The notes below the pieces were generated by a model, which saw only the letters and a program-made list of their open reading frames with translations, ran no database searches and had not been told where the DNA came from. From positions 76,892-140,891 of the forward strand of contig VRVR01000037.1 of NCBI GenBank assembly GCA_009859145.1: a stretch of 64,000 bases of DNA, written 5' to 3'. Position 1 is the stretch's first letter; each line of letters opens with the position of its first letter. A program made the translations under genes and the position numbers. The DNA comes from Andalucia godoyi. Taxonomy: Eukaryota > Discoba > Jakobea > Jakobida > Andaluciidae. Shown here piece after piece: positions 12,501-21,569 of the stretch.

Positions 12501-15500
12501 CGTTTAGAAATGTCGGGACATTTCAAACCAACGGGCCAGAAGGTATGAATGCGTGCGATGAATCGCCAATGCGCAATCTGAACTTCCCGGGAGGATCCTG
12601 CTGGAGGACCCGACGTTAGCACGGTCAGCAATATGTCGTATATCTCCGGTTTCAACGACTCCTTGTTAATCGAAGAAGACGCCTCCAGCACACACAGCTC
12701 CTTGATCAACGAAACACGATCCTCTTCGGGGCACAACTTGTCTCCATCGAAACTGGTCACGAGTTCTCGAACGAACGGAAGAAGAATGTGAAGCAGCGAC
12801 GTTTCATAGTGATGGGCATGCAGCAAGTCCCGAATGAATTTGCGAATCTCATGTCCAAACCAAAGTCCGTACTTTCCAAGCAACGTCAGCAATGTTTTCA
12901 TAGCTTCCAACATTGGCATGAACGGGAATGACTGGGCTGAGGAGTACGCAGAAGCATCAACAGCAGGTCTCCGTCCAGAATTCGCAGTTGATCCCTGCTC
13001 CGACGACTGCGAATGAGTCGATACGTTCAATGCAGCCTGGTAGGCAGCCAGGGGTATTGCAGAGTTCTTTTCTTGACCTTGTTGCACTGCAGCAAGGAGA
13101 GGTGCTGCAGCTTCCGTGGCCGACATGAGTTGGCGCTCGAATTTGAAAATGATCTTGATGATGTGGGGTACCAAAAATTTGTGAACAAACCCCACGCATT
13201 TCTCCGAAAGCAATATAATCAATTGCGCAGAGCCTTCCAAAGGAAGGAAGGAGCACTGCGACGGAATTGATTCGGACATTACAAACTCGTACATCGACCG
13301 AATCATATTTGGGAATCGTCGCAGGAAACTTAAAATTCCTGTTTCCGCAATTTGGATCTCCTCCCAAGAGGCAGTGGTACACATTGGAAACTTTTCGATC
13401 AGGGTGCGAATGAACCGCAAAATAGATTCCGTGGCAGCTGGATGAGGAAATACAAAGAGCAGTGCAGAACAACACGAAGACAACTCTTGCAGCGAGCTAT
13501 TCTCAAATATCTGTGGCTGTTTTTGAACAAGACAATGGAGCAAATCAAAAGCCGAACGAATGTACCAAGGATCTGGAACAAGAGAAAACGGTGAGGCATT
13601 GGACGGCTGAGCTTGCGTGGCAGATGACGACGTGGTTGCGGCAGTGGGTCCATCTGCGGCATTTTTCGGGACAAGTTGCAAAAATGAAAGCAGCGGCCCC
13701 ATAGTTCCGCTGGTATGGAGGAGGGAAGTTGTCGAATGCAAAGCAGAACTGGCAACACGAACCGCAAATTCAAACTTCACATTAACGACTTCAGCCCACA
13801 AGTCAAGCGCAACCGAGAACAGGTCCACAGATTTTCGTGCAACTTGACCAATATGGTCTGCACGGCGATGATCCATTTGCGAAGGGGGAACAGACAACCG
13901 CACAAGCAAATGCACCAACATTTCTGCATGACCTTGAGAAAGGCAGAATTCAATATCATCCGATAACGCACCGGGCTGCTCTTTAGTAGCACTCTCGCCT
14001 TCATCAACGTCCATAGGTGTTGCTCCTTGACTTTCGGACTGCTGCCGCGGAGACCCCGATGTTGGAGGAGACAGCAACTCCAATCCTTGAGGTTCGGCTC
14101 TCACGGCAGTGCCTGCTCGTGCAGACTTGATATGAACACGACGTCGTTCCCAATTAACAAGCAACTCCGTCAGCTCGAATAACAATCTCCTGTTGTCTGT
14201 TTGTTGACTCTGCTGCGCATTCAACTTCGAGATGCTCTTCATAATTTGGACAACGAAATGGCGTCTGTACGGGAAGAACAAGTCGGGATGTCGAACCATG
14301 AGCTGCAACACGTGCATCAGCGACGGAAATACATGCCCCTCGTCGTTCATTACACGCTTCGTGAGACGCACCCAGGAAGGCAGACTCTCTGAGTTCGGCT
14401 GGATAGTCACTTGAATTGGCTGCTTCAGACGCAGGGGAAGCGCGTCCGCAAGAACATCCAGCGCCAGCTTAACCATCGGCCTGCCATCAGAATGGTGTGA
14501 CTTGAGGAGATTCGCGTAGACAGTCAAGACAAACTTCTCCGGAGCATCAAATCGACTCAAGAAATAACTGCACAACAAGTACGCTAAGTGCTTCGTAGAC
14601 GAATCAACACAGCGCAGACAATGCCAAGCGAACTTTGCAAATGCAGATCTCCTGTCCAAAATGTCCTTTGAAAAGTGTCGAACAAACAGAATTGCAAGAT
14701 GCAACACTTCAGATAGGTCGTGCTCATTGAACCTGCTCAGCGGCTCGGCTCCCTCTTGATCAATCAGTAATTCCACAAACCGGTGGATGACCTCGGAAGA
14801 GACGGCTCCGCTTTTGGAGCGCACAACAGAAGTCGCCATGAGAGGATACAGCAGATTCTTCATCGCCAACGCCTTCCAGGAATGAGAATAGTTTCCGCGC
14901 AGGACTCTATCAATAACATCGCACGCGTACGAAGTCACTTCGACAGGCGATAACGTCGATGGCAGCCAATCCCAAAAGAAATAGTGACATTCTGTCAGAT
15001 CAATGACACCAGTCTTTTCTGAAAACGCATCCAACAGTAGGAAGACAATATCACGGTCTCGTGAGATTTTGAAGAGGTGAAGCAGACAAACAGCAAGTCG
15101 ACCCTTCAAGTCTCCAACATCCAAACCTGGAGGCACAGAAGATAAAGAAAACACTTCCTGCCAAAGGCGAAACAGCATTTCACGGATGGACAGAACGTCT
15201 TCGGAAGATGCATGCGATAGGTGCTTGAGGAACTTCGACACCACAAACACGGCACGCCATCGCACTTCAGCAGCCGCGGTGGCATCAGGACTCAGACCTT
15301 CAAAACTGAGTAGTCGCTGCACTATCTTGGCTGGCGTGAGATTAAACAGCGCAAACAAAGAGTCGCCATTGGGAGGTTCTAACATATACAAGAACAGTCT
15401 GAAATACTGAGGATTTGACAGGTGCGCGGAGAAAATATCAAGGGTCTGGGCAGGATACTTTCGCAAGAACTTCACCAACGGAGGCCGGAATGCACTGTAG

Positions 15501-18500
15501 CTTGGTCCGGCTTTATCAAACCACGCCCTTTCCAGGTCGAACACGACCTTTATCAAACTGTCAGTCAACTTTGCAGCTTCATGTGGAAGAAGTGAGAAGA
15601 GTAGGATGATTTTGGAGATGGCGGTGATTGCGATGTCGGACGTTGGCCAAGACGCACGATTTTCCAGGATTTCTCTTGTGTCCTGGAACTTCTTCAGGTT
15701 CTCCAGCATCTGTTCCCCTAATTTGACATTAAAAAATGTAGTACACAACTCAAAAAGGTGATACAGCATGTCAAGCACTGAGAGAGAGAGAGATCGATAA
15801 TCAGACATGGGTTTCAGCATCGGTCTAAGACACGTTTGCAACAAATCTTTCGGTAATCGCCCTTGTCGCAACAAAGTATTCAATCCGGATTTCACAACAT
15901 TGACGATTTCCGTGTTCGGAGACTTCAGATACTTGAAAAACAAATCAATAATCTTCGTTCTCAACTCTCCATACGAATCTTTTCGGAATTCGACTGCCGC
16001 TAGAAATTCGCGGAGAAGTTTCAGTCCTGCAATGCGATATGCCAGAACCACGCGAGTGTCCGCTTCTCGAATGTAGGACGATGACTCTTCTTTTCCAGAA
16101 CAAAGGGACAATGCAGATTGAATGATGTTCACAATCTCGGCATTGGCAGGAAGTATCGGTGGCGACAGAGACAAGAAGAATGCAAGAGCATCCAAAAATC
16201 CTGTCTGGACCACCACACTCATCTGCCGGAATCGCTTATACGAAAGAAATCTGCCCAAGATTTCTCGGAACCCTTCCAGAAGTTGGGAAATATGCTTTCC
16301 AGTAACAGATACAATAAGATTCAAGGCATCCTGGCAAGCATTTCGGACAGGCGACCAGTGACCACTCAAATCATAATAGAGAATGAGAAGAATGAACTGC
16401 AAAGGACAAGGACGCTCGATCATACTCATGTCCTTGTCAGCCTGGAGCGAAATACGGATAGTTCGAAACAGCAGACGTCGTGCATCCTGAAGAATCAACA
16501 ATGCGTTCTGGCTGGCGGAAACCTTGACAATGAAAATGCAGCACTTCATAACATCAAGTACGTGCTGGCGGATCCAAAACCGCGAACACTCTGCCAAACA
16601 AAAATCAATGGCGTGCAACAAGCCAGGACGCTGCCACAAGCCTCCAAAGACGTGGTGGGACGAACGCGAAAACACATGAGTCCAAAATAGACTCGTGATC
16701 AGCTTCGATTTCCCGTCGTGCAGACAAAATTCGGACAGTTTCTTGACAAACATCTGCAATACTAACGAGCTGACTTTGGACAGGTTCACACTCTCGACTA
16801 CGTAAGCATCGACAACCGCGTCCAAGAACAAATCAGCAATAAGTCCGTGGGATTTGATTCTCATTTGCTGCTCCACAAAAAGCATCGCCATGAAGGAGGT
16901 AAGCTGCTCCATTAAGGCTTTTGCACGTGAAACGATCTCATCACGCTGGAAATCGCACATGCAGGCAAGCAAGGAATGGACACAGTTCTTGAACGCTTGC
17001 TGATACGTTTCGAGTTCGTCTGCTTGGATGCGGAATCCGCTGCCTTTGTATGGATTGAAATCCTCTGGAATAGACTTGCTACGGGACTCGACACTTCGTC
17101 TCACGTGAACAAAGCCACCGAGACTGAAGGACGAGGAAGATGGGATGCGATCTTGCGGGTCAAAAAACGACATCAGGACTGAAGAAACGAAATCAAACAG
17201 AAGGCATTTGCTAGCAAACTTGTCGTCATTCGCACGGTCATTCAAATCAACCAACAACCGAAACGACGCAAGAAGAAACTGATCAAGGCCGATATCGACG
17301 TCACATTCATCCGAGTCTTTCTTTTGTTTCTTGGAAAGGGGTGGACCAAGCGCCGAGTCACGACCATTTAGTCTGAATTGAGCAATTATGCTGGAGATGT
17401 GTTTTGAGGACAGCTCGGCAGGAGGGGGCAGTTTCAAAAACCGTCGATTTCGAGCACCCAGCTTTCCTAGAATACGAAGCACAACTGCTCCGAAGCCACC
17501 AGAAACGGGGCGGAGATGTCGAGAGAGCGCCGTAAAAAGATCGTCGTAGACCGGTATAATGATTGGCTCAATGCCATCCGGTTTCAATCCGTCGACCCAC
17601 ATGTCGAGAGCACGCAAGCCGAGATTGCACAGCAGTTCGGAATTGGATCGCAATGCAATAATGACAGGTTTCATCAGCAGAGAAAGGTACGGCAGCAAGG
17701 ACTGCAACTTCGCGGGAATTGTGAGACAAACCTCAACAATCAGCTCCGCATTGGAAGGATGATGATGATTATTCAGCATGGACGTCAGCGTCCTCAAAAT
17801 CTCCGGGATGAGATTAAGAAACAGCGGGTACAAATTTTCCACCTTGCCAACCACCACAAAACGAAACAGACCGCGAAGTATGTACAAGAATACGTCCGAC
17901 GATGGTTTTTCCTGAGCATGAAGAAGACAGGAATTGACAATCTGCTTGATGTAAGGCTCGACAATCTGCTCAATTCCCGGAACGTGCGAGATGGTTGAAA
18001 ACACGAGCTTGAAAAGGCGTACTATCAAGGCAGTTTCGTCTCCTCCAGAACTCAGTTTCGGAAGTCGTTCCACAAGAAAGCTGAGGAAAACATCGCAAGC
18101 AGCTTTTCCAACCGAAGGATTGGGCAACAGAAATGCAGGACACAAAAGAAAGAGTCCTGGACTGGACAGAAGCATGTTGTACAAAACCGAAATTTCCGCA
18201 CGGAAAATCTCCTTGAATCCATTTTGGTCCATGGAAGCAAATAACGCGCAGAAGTTCTCCATGATCTCGCGATCCTCCGTGGAAGGTTGATCGTTGCCGC
18301 TTGCGGTGGAAACATACGCCAACACTTCTAAACCCCTACGCAGCAACTGGCGCAGCAGTCGAATCTCATCCGGCGAAAATGCTCCTGACGAAGGAGGCCC
18401 CGATCGTCCTTGAGGAGCTTTGGCCATTGAAGAAATTCCACTCAGGACATTCTTCAGGCCCAAAATGAGGGTTTTGACGAGTGTACGAATGTCCTTTTGC

Positions 18501-20170
18501 AGATCGAGAAAGTCCACGCCAGAACGACAACCAAGAGCATTGAGCGGATGGACGGACAATACGGAACACTCGCCACTTTGCGGAACTTCCGCTTCCGCCG
18601 GATTCGATTTTGAACTCGCTCCGGTGGACGTGGACGTGGATGACGCCGCGGAAGACGAGGGCCCCTCCACGTTTGTTGAGGATGACAGTGTTGGCAACGA
18701 ACCAGACATTCCAGCAGACGACAATGCCGCTGATGAAGAAACGGAACCTCCCCCAGGGGATGCAAGAGAAGACGCAGCGCTTTTTCGCAGCATGAATAAC
18801 AGCGACCGAAACTTGTTGACAAACGCAGTGCAGATTTTGTTCATGATCGTTTGGCCGTATGCACGCTTCTCAGGTGAACACTTGTCATCGGCGGAGACGT
18901 GTTTGAAAACGATCTCAAAGAGATGCACCAGTAACTTGATGGACATGCCTTGCATCGACACACCGAGCTGAAGGTCAAACAAGTTTCGAATGAAGAAGTC
19001 TGTCGTTTTTTGGATCTGCGAAAAGGTCATATGATGACGAACATTGTGGATAAACTCGGCAAGGGTTGAGTAGGCCAACGGTCGAAGAGTTTCGAGACCT
19101 GCTCGTGAATTTCCAAGTAACGCCCTGTCGTTCAGCAGCACGTCGAGATGCTGCACGAACTGATCTCGCATGTCTGTCTCGAGAATATGACGCAAGATGA
19201 CTATTAGCTCCCTACGGATCGACACTGCATCATCCGGACACCGGACGAACAAATCTGTAACAACCGTTCCGATTACTTCACGGATATGAGACAGCTTGTC
19301 TGGCTTGACTCTCAAGAAATAGGTCAGAAACGATGCGGTCTTGATCTGCGCTGCCATGTAATCGGAATATGGTTCTCGCGAGGAGAGGTCCGCTGTATTT
19401 GGCACGCGTCTTTCCAGCAACATTTCTCGCATGAGCGACAGCAATTCATTGTAGAACTCCGGGTCGAAGGAATTTGGATAGGACTGCAGACAAATCACAA
19501 TCACCAGAGGACACTCAATCATGATTTTGAAGGATTTTGATGCGGGCGCAACGACTTTCCCGCAGGCTGTCGGCGCAATTGTCGAATTCAGATTGCTTTC
19601 CACTTGCTCACTCTTGACAAGCACGACTCTGTGATGCGATGCTTCTGATGCATGTTGCTGGACATACTGTGCGATAACGCTTGGATCCGGCGCAGGCCCG
19701 AGAGCAGTAGAGATCATTTCCTTGAACGAGCTGTACAGGCCTTTCACAAACGCGACGAACGGTCGCACAAATTCTGGTAAATCAGGGCGAAATACCTTGT
19801 GGAAATCCATAATGATCTTGAGGGCCATTGCCGCCACATCTTCATTGTCCCTCTCCAACACATCAATGGACATTTGCATGATTCGCTTTGAATATGGTCG
19901 CAGCGCATCCACAGGAGGAAACTTGAGCAGAATGTCAAGTACCATCCAGCGCACTCTGTGCCATTCGTTTGCAGTGAACTGTGGCGGGACCGTTCGAAGC
20001 ACATTTTCAAACGAGGGAACCACAACTTCAAGAAATGGAGTGTATTCTGCAGAATGCACGATCGACTCTACATTGTTTCGAATGCGAAACAAGTGCTGAA
20101 ATGAAATCTCGGCATTTTCCAGCGTTGCAAGCTGCATCAAATGTTGTGCATGCAGCTTTATCTCTTCCAT
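6542..20170 (-). CDS. TRA1: TRRAP/Tra1 pseudokinase, scaffold of histone acetyltransferase complexes
   Basis: Homologue of TRRAP/Tra1, the PIKK-family scaffold that carries activator contacts in SAGA and NuA4/TIP60. Start chosen at ATG 20170 (MEEIKLHAQHL), giving 4542 aa against about 3800 in human and yeast; the frame is open further upstream but that part is low-complexity. HEAT repeats fill the N-terminal two thirds. The FAT domain runs over about residues 2880-3490. A Pro/Ser/Ala/Gln-rich insert (plus-strand 9150-9690) precedes the kinase-like region (plus-strand about 7240-8420), which has the TRRAP signature VPFRLTPEIENLL but no HRD or DFG, as expected for the pseudokinase. FATC ends in NPTYQAWF. 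Family-atypical low-complexity inserts, including a 15-residue poly-Ala run near 11600-11650, explain the extra length. No intron interrupts the frame. Confidence 0.95.
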   Translation of the reverse strand: MEEIKLHAQHLMQLATLENAEISFQHLFRIRNNVESIVHSAEYTPFLEVVVPSFENVLRTVPPQFTANEWHRVRWMVLDILLKFPPVDALRPYSKRIMQMSIDVLERDNEDVAAMALKIIMDFHKVFRPDLPEFVRPFVAFVKGLYSSFKEMISTALGPAPDPSVIAQYVQQHASEASHHRVVLVKSEQVESNLNSTIAPTACGKVVAPASKSFKIMIECPLVIVICLQSYPNSFDPEFYNELLSLMREMLLERRVPNTADLSSREPYSDYMAAQIKTASFLTYFLRVKPDKLSHIREVIGTVVTDLFVRCPDDAVSIRRELIVILRHILETDMRDQFVQHLDVLLNDRALLGNSRAGLETLRPLAYSTLAEFIHNVRHHMTFSQIQKTTDFFIRNLFDLQLGVSMQGMSIKLLVHLFEIVFKHVSADDKCSPEKRAYGQTIMNKICTAFVNKFRSLLFMLRKSAASSLASPGGGSVSSSAALSSAGMSGSLPTLSSSTNVEGPSSSAASSTSTSTGASSKSNPAEAEVPQSGECSVLSVHPLNALGCRSGVDFLDLQKDIRTLVKTLILGLKNVLSGISSMAKAPQGRSGPPSSGAFSPDEIRLLRQLLRRGLEVLAYVSTASGNDQPSTEDREIMENFCALFASMDQNGFKEIFRAEISVLYNMLLSSPGLFLLCPAFLLPNPSVGKAACDVFLSFLVERLPKLSSGGDETALIVRLFKLVFSTISHVPGIEQIVEPYIKQIVNSCLLHAQEKPSSDVFLYILRGLFRFVVVGKVENLYPLFLNLIPEILRTLTSMLNNHHHPSNAELIVEVCLTIPAKLQSLLPYLSLLMKPVIIALRSNSELLCNLGLRALDMWVDGLKPDGIEPIIIPVYDDLFTALSRHLRPVSGGFGAVVLRILGKLGARNRRFLKLPPPAELSSKHISSIIAQFRLNGRDSALGPPLSKKQKKDSDECDVDIGLDQFLLASFRLLVDLNDRANDDKFASKCLLFDFVSSVLMSFFDPQDRIPSSSSFSLGGFVHVRRSVESRSKSIPEDFNPYKGSGFRIQADELETYQQAFKNCVHSLLACMCDFQRDEIVSRAKALMEQLTSFMAMLFVEQQMRIKSHGLIADLFLDAVVDAYVVESVNLSKVSSLVLQMFVKKLSEFCLHDGKSKLITSLFWTHVFSRSSHHVFGGLWQRPGLLHAIDFCLAECSRFWIRQHVLDVMKCCIFIVKVSASQNALLILQDARRLLFRTIRISLQADKDMSMIERPCPLQFILLILYYDLSGHWSPVRNACQDALNLIVSVTGKHISQLLEGFREILGRFLSYKRFRQMSVVVQTGFLDALAFFLSLSPPILPANAEIVNIIQSALSLCSGKEESSSYIREADTRVVLAYRIAGLKLLREFLAAVEFRKDSYGELRTKIIDLFFKYLKSPNTEIVNVVKSGLNTLLRQGRLPKDLLQTCLRPMLKPMSDYRSLSLSVLDMLYHLFELCTTFFNVKLGEQMLENLKKFQDTREILENRASWPTSDIAITAISKIILLFSLLPHEAAKLTDSLIKVVFDLERAWFDKAGPSYSAFRPPLVKFLRKYPAQTLDIFSAHLSNPQYFRLFLYMLEPPNGDSLFALFNLTPAKIVQRLLSFEGLSPDATAAAEVRWRAVFVVSKFLKHLSHASSEDVLSIREMLFRLWQEVFSLSSVPPGLDVGDLKGRLAVCLLHLFKISRDRDIVFLLLDAFSEKTGVIDLTECHYFFWDWLPSTLSPVEVTSYACDVIDRVLRGNYSHSWKALAMKNLLYPLMATSVVRSKSGAVSSEVIHRFVELLIDQEGAEPLSRFNEHDLSEVLHLAILFVRHFSKDILDRRSAFAKFAWHCLRCVDSSTKHLAYLLCSYFLSRFDAPEKFVLTVYANLLKSHHSDGRPMVKLALDVLADALPLRLKQPIQVTIQPNSESLPSWVRLTKRVMNDEGHVFPSLMHVLQLMVRHPDLFFPYRRHFVVQIMKSISKLNAQQSQQTDNRRLLFELTELLVNWERRRVHIKSARAGTAVRAEPQGLELLSPPTSGSPRQQSESQGATPMDVDEGESATKEQPGALSDDIEFCLSQGHAEMLVHLLVRLSVPPSQMDHRRADHIGQVARKSVDLFSVALDLWAEVVNVKFEFAVRVASSALHSTTSLLHTSGTMGPLLSFLQLVPKNAADGPTAATTSSSATQAQPSNASPFSLVPDPWYIRSAFDLLHCLVQKQPQIFENSSLQELSSCCSALLFVFPHPAATESILRFIRTLIEKFPMCTTASWEEIQIAETGILSFLRRFPNMIRSMYEFVMSESIPSQCSFLPLEGSAQLIILLSEKCVGFVHKFLVPHIIKIIFKFERQLMSATEAAAPLLAAVQQGQEKNSAIPLAAYQAALNVSTHSQSSEQGSTANSGRRPAVDASAYSSAQSFPFMPMLEAMKTLLTLLGKYGLWFGHEIRKFIRDLLHAHHYETSLLHILLPFVRELVTSFDGDKLCPEEDRVSLIKELCVLEASSSINKESLKPEIYDILLTVLTSGPPAGSSREVQIAHWRFIARIHTFWPVGLKCPDISKRRQFASWIVSMVFGPPASSVDERKVRESFSRDIYSWLLYVTQSDNWEAVSDVFWIQFALAFFLMIGIEAPMSADSCLQTAHDRLLPKFCLSSVAAPESTNETVSSMDIETSDDLHISAEMRSSISSFLHRATTSRCSAGTTLEAVRLCIDAVPSLAQDLWVHLFPRIWSTLLPEERAAMTRPLLLLLTRDYQKRQYLKPYNVVRCLLEGTLACSPPVAVSPDVMKFIGKTFNAWHLAIPGLERLLSHYLYVRANNLAIAAAGASSMMAASTSTAPTASQVSHSSAAAAAAAAAAAAAAASSQISGPSSASLLHIARSSIPTVHAHVAELSYEALAELYKLLGEEDVLSGLHRAVPFSDALKLIVSLEQHGEWPLAQALLRDSMALMIDTPITEEFQAAERSVHEDKFLAIARKLQQWEDLKRFAEESGFAALRLECLWMRGQWKQVKGCLDEKPSIHDVHLLKMFQITSSLIENRLREAELHAQQAVTLAVQRWAALPEFRTPSHFLMLHNFQQLQEMMESTRMLTDLDKLRAASFAAGQGAPPAAQVIQPRDISTLLQLWRDRLPGEWEDLSLWNDISTWRRHFLQHILSLYGNPPSATSGPEAAQQPSPALLAQSEISWTVFKFAHIARKQRCSDLCLASLKEMRNRDTYRDEHFVYVYESAKCAFQHEAQWPGALEVLKQEVLERLVNQQRADILRLRAQLYQRLQQNDTAYAEFAAACSAFPLAPRTWLAWGKFCDSMLTRSEKDTFWAEFAVQSYMQAIRYSASGSMHPPPIGTAVPNPSVSANGQAGTTAPSGAPGQTAASAGPGQPAAPVSSQQASSAVATTYLAPHYYHISPASLTASEPVARLYLARVLCLLQTEDRSGNIAKAFEACITGMPTWLWLPLMQNLIAGLARPEATLVKPIVLLLTRAYPQAIYYELRSFYYLVKQRVGGSVVPPGAPPGASQSGPPSTAGGPAATAATSQVSSVRAATPPPQSQQPPTSIPPSPRSGPVNVPGQVSADPLRRPGSGQSVSAPAIPQNVGSVSAVVPTSATMSASTTGLSGSGAPLLLQGSVPNVGTTAPPPSTPSVTAAVSNVGTPNAPAAQSTANSGPPPGPIPSLSSPPASTTRFDPLPLQSIRKYSDEVMQQLLASATPFLHEIETILKEVGSRLKPETEEELARALGYVARWCAGAHPSQPVPPSIKNEMLGILTLYFPLEGEVIRSSSFFRENSQRFRKEFFNEIAVPGHVTSVQLGASPTPPSSNGGPNFMYVLKQLTVGELRSELKNWLVMLGSRIAPLTDVQPLDTLSRYLAEHVASETEIPGQYLSTSISEPLREPSVDKHDRLDGFLSEARSVQRAGVRCRRIVARAQSGRLYPFVVVSCMSSETLVTMRSHDRIVHVLAQINRILERSRDVRRRGAGLHLQVSVPLSQRIRFVSEPEGLDGAFHREQKPFSMYDAFFPSQQQLQQLQSQSSQPSQSSGSNSQNAQQTQTAPSIASVFFSSTSSHAGAVSGLSYSSTAVARQSAGAALQNAMQPHTALRLPPPIAFQSSLSQHATSSSWVSFEQIQHSHAMKAAVPIDWHYDAFWRAYESCRHDPVAAFATLLDRQASLTQLSVKSSSSSLDGPFFLKNALLQRFESFSSFYAFRRQLTTQLAVYSLLEYILGIERRTPDKISVSLATGQLGQWMYHPQFHADTCAIDPYERVPFRLTPEIENLLSIFGIEGLYLGCMSAAAASLNKNRSLLENVIRLYVRDEVTHWMFLRHSSQPLPAGYVQSVFSPSVSSSPSCGPLASPGGALLPSQVPPMPMPSASASVNANLGSMPQASAGTPSAASADVKPTFGNLPQAPGSTPTAGGIPQSGSLTPSNASQHSQSGPPPGPTTTGTPGPALPSASSGPVLSSVLTLEQTYDYVLAFANPVGPSNGAFFGGKHLPANETEFRERANKNVNVIMNRCAEVAPLTALEAVESAKIVNDRVYRLIQAARNVSNLANMNPTYQAWF

Positions 20171-20767
20171 TCTCGTCCAGTCTGTATCGATCCTCAAACT
20201 AGACTCTTTCTCTCCTCTCACGACAAGAAGAAAATCAAAAATGGTGATTGTTTTTTGTTTTTGTTTTTTGTTTTTTTTCTCTTTGAATAAACAAGCAAGG
20301 CTTCTTTTGCAAGTGGAATGTTCGAAAGTTAAGGATGAAGAACAAGAAAAAGACGCGCCTTCGCAAAGCACGCCTGGCGCTCCCTGCTGCATGGCGAAAA
20401 ATACGCACACCCACAAGCAGGAAATTGCTGCCTCCTGGCTCTGCTACAGCCAGTACTTTTCCCCTACTGAGAATTTCCGGATTAGTCAATCCTCAATTGT
20501 GCGAACAAACGCGCGCGGCAGGCAAGGGAGACGGAGAGATTTTATGAGCAATTGAAAAGATCAACAGAAAGAGTTTTCATTCTTCTCGCAAGCGGCACAC
20601 ACAGACACACACAACGTACACAAGCACAAACACAAACACATACACATATTCAGTAAACAAGGGAAAGGCAAACGAGAACACGAAAGAAGAGACTGAAAGG
20701 GGATTTCCTTTCTTCCAGACATTCCTTCATTCATTCATTTAATTCTCGGTTGCGTCTGTGTTTTCTC
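20171..20767. other. Intergenic region between TRA1 5' end and RAB5 3' end
   Basis: 597 bp upstream of TRA1 and downstream of RAB5, both on the minus strand. It holds a T-rich run (20247-20281) near the TRA1 start and a CA-rich stretch (about 20588-20650). No conserved coding segment or RNA gene is recognisable. The TRA1 promoter should lie here. Confidence 0.6.
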
Positions 20768-21569
20768 TTAGCAGCAGCCCTTCTTCTTTGGTTTTTGTTG
20801 TGGATTCTGGATGGAGATAATTCCAGTTTGCGATGGACCTTTTCCTGGGCCACCTTCCTTGGGCAGCTTGTTTGCGATTGCAATGAAGAGTTCAGACACA
20901 TTCAGTGCGGTCTTTGCAGACGTTTCCAAAAACAAGATCCCGTTCGACTCTGCATACCCCTGTGCTTCCTTCGTGTCGACTCTTCTCTTATCATCCATGT
21001 CTGCCTTGTTTCCAGCCAATGCAATCACAATATTCGGGTTACCCTGTCTCTGGAGTTCCTTGACCCACGACCGCGCCCGCACAAACGACTCTGCATTCGT
21101 AATATCATACACAACAATCGCCGCAGAGGCCCCGCGATAGTACATGGGAGCCAGCGAATGGTATCGTTCTTGTCCCGCTATTCCATACCAACGAAAAACA
21201 CCCAGACGTCAATGATGTCGCCGACGACGATGACGATGATGATGATGATGATGAGTACATATGCTCGGAGGATCATTATAAAAACTAAAAACCAAAACTA
21301 ACCTATCGAAAAAAGAACTAGAAAAAAGAACACACGCGGGCCCATAAAGATCAGGCTAAAAGTGACATACCAGTATCCCAAATTTCAAACTTGACGGTAA
21401 ACTCGGGAAGAGGAACAGTCTGCGTAAGGAACGCCGCACCGATTGTGGACTCTTGATACTCAAAGAACTGGCCTCTGACAAACCGCAGCACAAGCGACGA
21501 CTTTCCAACTGCAGACTCCCCAAGCAGCACAAGCTTGTATGTGTACGTTTTCGCCGAAGAATTATGCAT
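20768..21569 (-). CDS. RAB5: Rab5-type small GTPase (two exons)
   Basis: Early-endosome GTPase. Exon 1 is 21569-21371 and exon 2 is 21177-20768; joining them gives 202 aa and restores [19 protein letters not shown] across the junction, with a GCG Ala codon split after its first base. Visible motifs: P-loop GESAVGKS, the Rab5 switch I region [11 protein letters not shown], switch II, guanine-binding NKAD and ETSAK, and a C-terminal Cys-Cys for geranylgeranylation. The effector-loop sequence is that of Rab5 rather than Rab7 or Rab11. The gene is divergent from CFAP20, with an 893-bp shared upstream region. Only the intron position is inferred, and the protein alignment supports it strongly. Confidence 0.95.
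21178..21370 (-). other. RAB5 intron (193 nt)
   Basis: Begins GTATGT and ends TAG on the minus strand. Removing it joins the two halves of the Rab5 switch II motif in frame (phase 1). It contains a GAY-repeat tract (about 21222-21254). Confidence 0.9.

Noticed and set aside
20171-20416. Upstream extension of the TRA1 frame (82 codons)
   Set aside because: Low-complexity Lys/Phe-rich translation that includes a T-run on DNA; the Tra1 family start fits MEEIKLHAQHL at 20170.
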